Source of the DNA: Streptomyces endocoffeicus
GTDB taxonomy: Bacteria; Actinomycetota; Actinomycetes; Streptomycetales; Streptomycetaceae
NCBI RefSeq assembly: GCF_016741935.1
Contig: NZ_JAERRG010000022.1
Location: 124,001 to 188,000 of the forward strand
DNA: 64,000 bases
Direction: 5' to 3'
Below are positions 58,889 to 64,000 of this stretch, piece by piece; the first letter of the stretch is position 1, and every line of letters begins with the position of its first letter. The notes under the pieces were generated by a model. That model did not search any database. It worked only from the letters and a program-made list of their open reading frames with translations, and was not told the DNA's origin. Position numbers and translations under genes: made by a program.

Positions 58889-60909
58889 GGCTGTGTGGTC
58901 AGCCTGTGACCTGCCTGTGAGTCCGTCACGGCCTGGTGAACGGCCCGGTGCACGGGCAGGTGGACGCCGAACACGGTGCGCCCGGGCACGCTGTCCACCG
59001 TCACCCGCCCGTCGTGCGCGGCCACGACAGCGTGCACGATGGCCAGGCCGAGCCCCGTGCTGCCCGCGGCGCGGGAGCGCGAGGCGTCGCCTCGCGCGAA
59101 CCGCTCGAAGACATGCGGCAGCAGCTCGGGCGGGATGCCAGGACCGTCGTCCTCGATCTCCAGCGAGACGTACGAGGGCGGCCGCGGCGGGCCGAAGGCC
59201 CCGGCGGCGCGGGCGGCCGCGTACGGGGAGCCGTAGGGCGGGGCGTAGGGCTGGGCGTGTGGCTGGACGTACGGCTCGGCGTACGCCTGGGCGTGCGGCG
59301 AGCCGCGCCCCTTACGGTGCCCATGGGGCCCACCGGTCCCGGCGGCCCCGGGCGGAGGTCCGTAGGGCATCCCGGGGGACGCCCCTGAGGGCACCCCGTA
59401 GGAGACGCCGTGGGACAGGCCGTACGGCGCCGGATACGGCGAGGGGTACGGCCCGCCCCACAGCACCCGCGCCGTGACCGTGGTCCCGGCCGGAGTGTGC
59501 GTCCGCGCGTTGGCGAGCAGGTTCACCAGCACCTGGCGCAGCCGGGCGTCGTCGCCGAAGACGACCGCCGGTTCATCGGGCAGCTCCAGCCGCCACTCGT
59601 GGTCCGAGCCGACCGCCCGCGCGTCGCTGACCGCGTCCACGACCAGCGGGGACACATCGACCTCCGCGCATTCCAGCGGCCGTCCCGCGTCCAGCCGGGC
59701 CAGCAGCAGCAGATCCTCGACCAGCCCGGTCATCCGCCCGGCCTCGGACTCGACCCGGCCGAGGGCATGCCGGGTGTCGGGCCCGATCTCCTCCCGGCCG
59801 CGCCGGGTCAGCTCGGCGTAGCCGCGGATGGAGGCGAGCGGCGTACGGAGCTCATGGCTGGCGTCGGCGACGAACTGCCGTACCCGCGTCTCGCTCTCCT
59901 GGCGGGCCGCGAGCGCCGACTCCACATGGCCGAGCATGCGGTTGAGCGCCGCGCCCACCTGGCCGACCTCGGTGCGCGGATCGGCCTCCGAGGCCGGGAC
60001 GCGCTCGCGCAGCGCCACCTCGCCGCTGTGCAGGGGGAGTTCGGAGACCCGGGTCGCGGTCGCGGCCACCCGGCGCAGCGGGCGCAGCGAGATGCCGACC
60101 ATCGCGACCCCGGCGATCCCGGCCGCGACCAGCCCGGCCGCGGCCACACAGACCTCGACGAGGATGAGGGTGTTGACCGTCTCCTGGGTCTGGTCGAGCG
60201 GGAAGGCGAGGATGATGCCGCCTTCCCGGTGGTCCGACTGGGCCACCGCCCGATAGCCGCCGAGGCCGGGGAGATCGACGGTGTGCACGTCTCCGTCCAG
60301 CGGGACGGCGGCGATCGCCTTCTGCTGACCGCTGGTCAGGGAGTCCACCCGGCTCTCGGCGTCGACCTCGTTCGTCATGGGCGAGTCATTGCTCTTGCCG
60401 GACAGGGAGACCTCGCCGTCCTGGCCGAACCGCGCCCCGACCGTGCCGATGGGCTGACCGGGCGAGGCGACGAAGAGCACATCGTCCCGGGGGAGTCCGC
60501 CCCCCGGACCCGGTTTGTTCAGGAACCGCCCGACGGACGCGCGCAGATCGTCGTCCACCTGGCCCTGGAGGTACGACTGCAGGGCGAGGGTCGTGACCGA
60601 GCCGATCACCGCGCAGACCACCGCGATCAGCGCGACGGCCGAGACGACCAGGCGGGTGCGCAGGGACCAGGGGCGGCGCCCGGCCCGCTGAGCGCGCCCG
60701 GCTCGTTGAGCGCGTCCCGCCCGCTGGGCGCGCCGGGCGTGCGCACGCCCCCGCGCCGCTCCCGCGCCCCCGCCCGCTCCCGGGGGCGGCTGGGAGGCAC
60801 CGGGCATCCCGGGGGCACCGGCGGCACCGGGCGTCCCGGCGGCACCGGGCGGCTCGGAGACGCCGGGCAGGTCAGGGTCCCGGGGTGGCCGGGGCGGGGG
60901 ATGCGCCAC
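58885..60909 (-). CDS. Sensor histidine kinase with an insertion in the ATPase domain
   Basis: A 674-residue kinase. Residues 1-85 are Pro/Gly/Ala/Arg-rich; the first helix (RLVVSAVALIAVVCAVIGSV) and second helix (EVCVAAAGLVAAGIAGVAMV) frame an extracytoplasmic sensor of about 130 residues. HAMP follows, then HisKA with VADASHELRTPLASIRGYAEL (His near residue 352), and the N-box DDARLRQVLVNLLANARTHT. About 85 residues of Pro/Tyr/Gly/His-rich repeats (roughly 486-573) then interrupt the ATPase domain before DDGPGIPPELLPHVFERFARGD and GLGLAIVHAVVAAHDG. Partner regulator lies 5 bp upstream. Confidence 0.92.
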   Translation of the reverse strand: MAHPPPRPPRDPDLPGVSEPPGAAGTPGAAGAPGMPGASQPPPGAGGGAGAARGRAHARRAQRAGRAQRAGRAQRAGRRPWSLRTRLVVSAVALIAVVCAVIGSVTTLALQSYLQGQVDDDLRASVGRFLNKPGPGGGLPRDDVLFVASPGQPIGTVGARFGQDGEVSLSGKSNDSPMTNEVDAESRVDSLTSGQQKAIAAVPLDGDVHTVDLPGLGGYRAVAQSDHREGGIILAFPLDQTQETVNTLILVEVCVAAAGLVAAGIAGVAMVGISLRPLRRVAATATRVSELPLHSGEVALRERVPASEADPRTEVGQVGAALNRMLGHVESALAARQESETRVRQFVADASHELRTPLASIRGYAELTRRGREEIGPDTRHALGRVESEAGRMTGLVEDLLLLARLDAGRPLECAEVDVSPLVVDAVSDARAVGSDHEWRLELPDEPAVVFGDDARLRQVLVNLLANARTHTPAGTTVTARVLWGGPYPSPYPAPYGLSHGVSYGVPSGASPGMPYGPPPGAAGTGGPHGHRKGRGSPHAQAYAEPYVQPHAQPYAPPYGSPYAAARAAGAFGPPRPPSYVSLEIEDDGPGIPPELLPHVFERFARGDASRSRAAGSTGLGLAIVHAVVAAHDGRVTVDSVPGRTVFGVHLPVHRAVHQAVTDSQAGHRLTTQP

Positions 60910-60914
60910 GGTGT

Positions 60915-61652
60915 CTACTCCCCGGGCTTGATCAGATACCCGGCGCCCCGCCGGGTGTGGATCATCGGACTGCGCCCCGCGTCGATCTTGCGCCGCAGAT
61001 ACGAGATGTACAGCTCGACCACGTTGGCCTGGCCGCCGAAGTCATAGCTCCAGACCCGGTCGAGGATCTGCGCCTTGCTGAGCACCCGGCGCGGATTGCG
61101 CATGAGATAGCGCAGCAGCTCGAACTCGGTCGCGGTGAGATGGATCTCCTGTCCCCCGCGCGACACCTCGTGGCTGTCCTCGTCCAGGATCAGATCGCCG
61201 ACGGCCAGCACCGACTCACTGCGCGCGGCCGCCGCCCCCGACCTGCGCAGCAGCCCACGCAGCCGGGCGACGACCTCCTCCAGGCTGAACGGCTTGGTGA
61301 CGTAGTCGTCGCCGCCCGCCGTCAGCCCCGCGATCCGGTCCTCCACCGCGTCCCGCGCGGTCAGGAACAGCACCGGGACATCGGGCAGTTCGCGGCGCAG
61401 CCGCCCCAGCACGGCGAGCCCGTCCATATCGGGCAGCATGATGTCCAGGACCACCGCGTCCGGGCGCAGCTCACGGGTGGTCCGGATCGCCTCCGCGCCG
61501 TCACCCGCGGTGCGCACCTCCCACCCCTCGTAGCGCAGTGCCATCGACAGCAGGTCGGCGAGCGCCGTCTCGTCGTCCACAACCAGCACCCGGACGGGGC
61601 TCCCGTCGGGGCGCAGCAGCTCGGTACGCCCATGAGGCGAGGTCGGCATCAT
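60915..61652 (-). CDS. OmpR/PhoB-family response regulator
   Basis: A 245-residue regulator. The receiver has VLVVDDETALADLLSMALRY, phospho-acceptor Asp70 (AVVLDIMLPDMDG) and the lysine in YVTKPFSLEEV. The winged-helix domain (HLTATEFELLRYLMRNPRRVLSKAQILDRVWSYDFGG ... VELYISYLRRKID) follows. First gene of the operon with kinase, GT2-GtrA and GT39. GGAGGGTGGAGG precedes the ATG. Confidence 0.95.
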   Translation of the reverse strand: MMPTSPHGRTELLRPDGSPVRVLVVDDETALADLLSMALRYEGWEVRTAGDGAEAIRTTRELRPDAVVLDIMLPDMDGLAVLGRLRRELPDVPVLFLTARDAVEDRIAGLTAGGDDYVTKPFSLEEVVARLRGLLRRSGAAAARSESVLAVGDLILDEDSHEVSRGGQEIHLTATEFELLRYLMRNPRRVLSKAQILDRVWSYDFGGQANVVELYISYLRRKIDAGRSPMIHTRRGAGYLIKPGE

Positions 61653-61674
61653 GACCTCCACCCTCCGAGCGGGC

Positions 61675-61720
61675 CCTGAGAGGTCCCTTTCGGCTGCCTG
61701 TGAATTACCTGAGAATCCTG
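61675..61720. promoter_or_regulatory. CCTGNGA direct repeats, likely OmpR-type sites
   Basis: CCTGAGAGG (61675), CCTGTGAAT (61697), CCTGAGAAT (61708) and CCTGTGGAG (61717) stand at intervals of 22, 11 and 9 bp, near-helical phasing typical of OmpR/PhoB direct-repeat binding. They lie 25-70 bp before the regulator gene's start, between it and the divergent oxidoreductase. Confidence 0.55.
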
Positions 61721-61828
61721 TGGAGGTCAGGACGAGACCGGCCGGGAGGCGAAAAACAGCCGATCCGGGGCCCGGAAAAGCCGTGGGGGCCACGGAATAT
61801 CCGGAAGGACTCTCCGGCTTCCCCCTGT

Positions 61829-62701
61829 ATGACTTCTCGTCCCGCACTTGGCAAGATCGGCATCTGGACCGCGGCCCTCAAGACGGACTTCGCCCCATCA
61901 GAGCAGGTCAGCGAGGCGGCGGCCGAACTGGACGAGCTGGGGTACGGCGCCATCTGGCTCGGTGGCAGCCCCAGCCCGGACCAGGCCGGAGTCCTGCTGG
62001 ACGCCACCTCCCGGATCACCGTCGCGACCGGAATCCTGAGCATCTGGGACCACGAGGCGGCCTACGTCGCCGAGCGGCACACCGCGCTCAACGCGGCCCA
62101 CGACGGCCGCTTCCTCCTCGGCCTCGGCGTGAGCCACAGCGCGCTCGCCGGTGAGCGCTACCAGCGCCCGTACACGGCGATGACGGAGTACCTGACCGGG
62201 CTGGACTCCGCCCCGGCCCCGGTCCCCGCCGCCCAGCGGGTCCTGGCCGCGCTCGGCCCCAAGATGCTCGAGCTGTCCCGCGACCGCGCGGCCGGCGCGC
62301 ATCCGTACCTCGTCACTCCGGAGCACACCGCCAAGGCCCGCGAGGTCCTGGGCAAGGAGGCCGTGCTCGCGCCGGAGCTGAAGGTCGTCCTCGACACGGA
62401 CCCGGAGCGCGCCCGCGCCACCGCCCGCGACTACCTCGGCCGCTACCTGGCGCTGCCCAACTACACCAACAACTTCAAGCGACTGGGCTTCGAGGACGCG
62501 GACTTCGCGGACGGCGGCAGCGACCGTCTCCTCGCCGCCATGTACGCGATCGGCGACGCGGAGACGATCCGGGCGCACGTGGACGAGTTCCTGGCCGCGG
62601 GCGCGGACCACATCGCGATCCAGGTGGTGAGCGACGGCCAGGCTCTCCCCCGCGAGGAGTGGCGCACGCTGGCCGAGGCGCTGCCGCTGGACAAGGGCTG
62701 A
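61829..62701 (+). CDS. LLM-class (luciferase-like) F420-type oxidoreductase
   Basis: A 290-residue TIM-barrel protein (ALGKIGIWTAALKTDFAP, LDELGYGAIWLGGSPSPDQAG, ITVATGILSIWDHEA, GRFLLGLGVSHSAL). The pattern fits the family of actinobacterial F420-dependent oxidoreductases. Substrate unknown. Divergent from the response-regulator operon. Confidence 0.88.
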   Translation: MTSRPALGKIGIWTAALKTDFAPSEQVSEAAAELDELGYGAIWLGGSPSPDQAGVLLDATSRITVATGILSIWDHEAAYVAERHTALNAAHDGRFLLGLGVSHSALAGERYQRPYTAMTEYLTGLDSAPAPVPAAQRVLAALGPKMLELSRDRAAGAHPYLVTPEHTAKAREVLGKEAVLAPELKVVLDTDPERARATARDYLGRYLALPNYTNNFKRLGFEDADFADGGSDRLLAAMYAIGDAETIRAHVDEFLAAGADHIAIQVVSDGQALPREEWRTLAEALPLDKG

Positions 62702-62718
62702 CCGACCCCCGCGGCCCC

Positions 62719-62750
62719 CTCGCCCGGTGCCGACGCGGGCACCGGGCGAG
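62719..62750. terminator. Hairpin between convergent LLM and amidohydrolase genes
   Basis: CTCGCCCGGTGCC and GGCACCGGGCGAG form a perfect 13-bp stem around GACGCG. Confidence 0.85.
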
Positions 62751-62827
62751 CCCCTTATCGGCAAGAGCCGCATCCGGAAGAGCCGTGCTCTGTCCAAAAC
62801 GGGCGCATCCGGAGCAGCCACAACCCC

Positions 62828-63694
62828 TCATATCCCGAACAGCCGCGCCGCGTTCCCGTAACACACCCCGCGCAGCCACTCCTCGTCCTGCCCGACCCGC
62901 GTCAGCGCGTCCAGCGCATGCCGGTATCCGTACGGGATGTTGGGGAAGTCGCTCCCGAACAGCACCCGGTCCCCCAGGGCGGCCAGCCTCCCGTGCTCCG
63001 ACCGCGGAAACGGCCACCGGCCCTCGGTGAAGTCGGTGAAGGCCATCGTGGTGTCCAGGTGGACCCCCTCGTACCGCTCCGCCAGCCCCAGGAAGTCCGC
63101 GTACTCCGGCAGCCCCATATGCGCGATGATCAGGCGCAGCCGAGGATGACGGGCCAGCACCCGCCCCACCGGCTCCGGTCCGGTGTACTTGCCCGGGTGG
63201 GGCCCCGAGCCGCAGTGGATGACGACGGGCGTCCCGCTCCCGGCGAGCAGGTCCCACACCGGGTCGAGCAGCGCGTCGCCCGGGTCGTACGCCCCCACCT
63301 GCACATGGGCCTTGAACACCCGCGCCCCGCCCTCGAGCGCCGCGCGCACGTACTCCTCCACCCCGGGCTCGGGGAAGAAGGTCGCGGTGTGCAGACAGTC
63401 GGGCGTACGGGCGGCGAAATCGGCCGCCCAGTCGTTCAGCCACCGCGCCATGTCGGGCTTGTGGGGGTAGAGCATCGAGGTGAAGGCCCGCACCCCGAAC
63501 GCCCGTAGCGTCGCGAGGCGTTCGTCCTCCTCCGCGCGGTAGGTGATGTGCCAGCGGGGTTCGACGGCGTCGAAGTAGGCCCAGACCTTGTCCAGTACGC
63601 GCTGGGGCATGAAGTGGGTGTGCACATCGATGAGTCCGGGCAGCCCGAGTTCCTGCCAGAACCGCTGTACCGACGCCGCGGCGGAATCGTCCAT
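62828..63694 (-). CDS. Amidohydrolase family protein (amidohydro_2)
   Basis: A 288-residue TIM-barrel metal hydrolase: LPGLIDVHTHFMPQRVLDKVW (metal-binding HxH), FKAHVQVGAYDPGD, VVIHCGSGPHPGKY, LIIAHMGLPEY and RVLFGSDFPNIPYGYRHA with the late aspartate. Family includes decarboxylases and lactonases; reaction not predictable. The ATG at 63694 has TACCGT 8 nt upstream, leftward, suggesting a leaderless message. Confidence 0.9.
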   Translation of the reverse strand: MDDSAAASVQRFWQELGLPGLIDVHTHFMPQRVLDKVWAYFDAVEPRWHITYRAEEDERLATLRAFGVRAFTSMLYPHKPDMARWLNDWAADFAARTPDCLHTATFFPEPGVEEYVRAALEGGARVFKAHVQVGAYDPGDALLDPVWDLLAGSGTPVVIHCGSGPHPGKYTGPEPVGRVLARHPRLRLIIAHMGLPEYADFLGLAERYEGVHLDTTMAFTDFTEGRWPFPRSEHGRLAALGDRVLFGSDFPNIPYGYRHALDALTRVGQDEEWLRGVCYGNAARLFGI

Positions 63695-63936
63695 ACGGAT
63701 CACGGTAGTTGCCCCGGGCGTATTGCTACAGCCTCGTCCCAAGCTCTCGCCTTGAGTTGATCACAGCCTGGACCAGTGGTTTTGTCACGCCCATGATGAT
63801 CTGCGGTAGCAAGATCACCACAGGGGGAACCGAGAAGGTGAACTGACGCTCCGTGACCGGCGTATTCATCTACGGCAGTCACCACTCGCTCGACGTCGTC
63901 ACCGATCGACCATCACCAACCACCGGGGGACCGTCC
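63695..63936. other. Intergenic region at the right edge
   Basis: Comparatively AT-rich region with no supported gene; it should hold the divergent promoters of the amidohydrolase and the cut gene that follows. Confidence 0.5.
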
Positions 63937-64000
63937 ATGCTCAACCGCCCGCCCAGCGCCGCCGCCCGATCCGGGACCGCTCTCGTCTGCGCCCTCGGCG
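63937..64000 (+). CDS. Start of an unidentified gene cut by the right edge
   Basis: CACCGGGGGACCGTCC precedes an ATG; GGGGGA lies 6 nt before it. Only about 21 codons are visible (MLNRPPSAAARSGTALVCAL), a basic-then-hydrophobic beginning that could be a signal peptide. Nothing more can be said. Confidence 0.45.
   Translation, partial: MLNRPPSAAARSGTALVCALG

Overview
The window is a very GC-rich, gene-dense chromosomal segment from a Streptomyces species or close relative. The evidence is the geosmin synthase, the SigF-type sigma factor pair, NarL-type sensor kinases, the dnaX-ffs-tRNA-Ser arrangement, the upp / deaminase-associated protein / tadA / tRNA-Ser block, and many Gly/Pro/Asp-rich low-complexity protein tails. 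No phage, plasmid, insertion sequence or CRISPR array is visible. Most of it reads as conserved core chromosome with small accessory blocks between.

Layout. 1-6.2 kb: aspartate kinase (cut by the left edge), a DUF5063 protein, recR, a YbaB/EbfC protein, dnaX and the SRP RNA, all leftward. 6.4-11 kb: a drug-efflux-type MFS protein and a three-gene phospholipid cassette (CDP-alcohol phosphotransferase, cytidylyltransferase, acyltransferase) joined by 4-bp overlaps. 11.4-13.7 kb: tRNA-Ser(GGA), a secreted beta-helix protein, a hypothetical protein and a 55-residue membrane protein. 13.8-19.4 kb: a two-component system and an ABC transporter whose promoter regions carry nearly the same 22-bp palindrome. 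19.6-23.6 kb: gdhA, a SpoIIE-type phosphatase, an IclR regulator and an SRPBCC protein. 23.7-27.4 kb: a decaying catabolic operon with an intact amidase between a broken amino-acid oxidase and a broken sodium-solute symporter. 27.5-36.7 kb: geosmin synthase, a membrane acyltransferase, a TerB protein, a BlaI/M56 pair, a cytochrome P450 and an SDR/DUF2867 protein.

37-44.8 kb is core again: a VapB-labelled protein, a LytR_C protein, upp, the tadA pair, tRNA-Ser(CGA), a Pro/Gln-rich membrane protein, a tandem universal stress protein, pfkA and a 54-residue membrane protein. 45-46.8 kb holds two paralogous stress/sporulation-type sigma factors. 46.9-55.1 kb: a lipoprotein, a small membrane protein, a MarR-MFS-YceI operon whose transporter and YceI protein share carboxypeptidase-regulatory-like domains, and a TetR/MFS efflux pair. 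55.2-61.7 kb is a four-gene operon of OmpR-type regulator, sensor kinase, GT2-GtrA glycosyltransferase and GT39 glycosyltransferase. The window closes with a luciferase-like F420-type oxidoreductase, an amidohydrolase and the first codons of a cut gene.

The most notable points are the shared palindrome linking the two-component system to the ABC transporter; the regulator-kinase-GT2/GtrA-GT39 envelope-glycosylation operon, whose kinase has about 85 extra residues inside its ATPase domain; the phospholipid cassette with a metal-ligand-depleted CDP-alcohol phosphotransferase motif; the cytoplasmic Ig-like domains shared by the MFS and YceI proteins; the half-dead amidase operon; and repeated 12-18 bp in-frame tandem repeats in otherwise ordinary genes.
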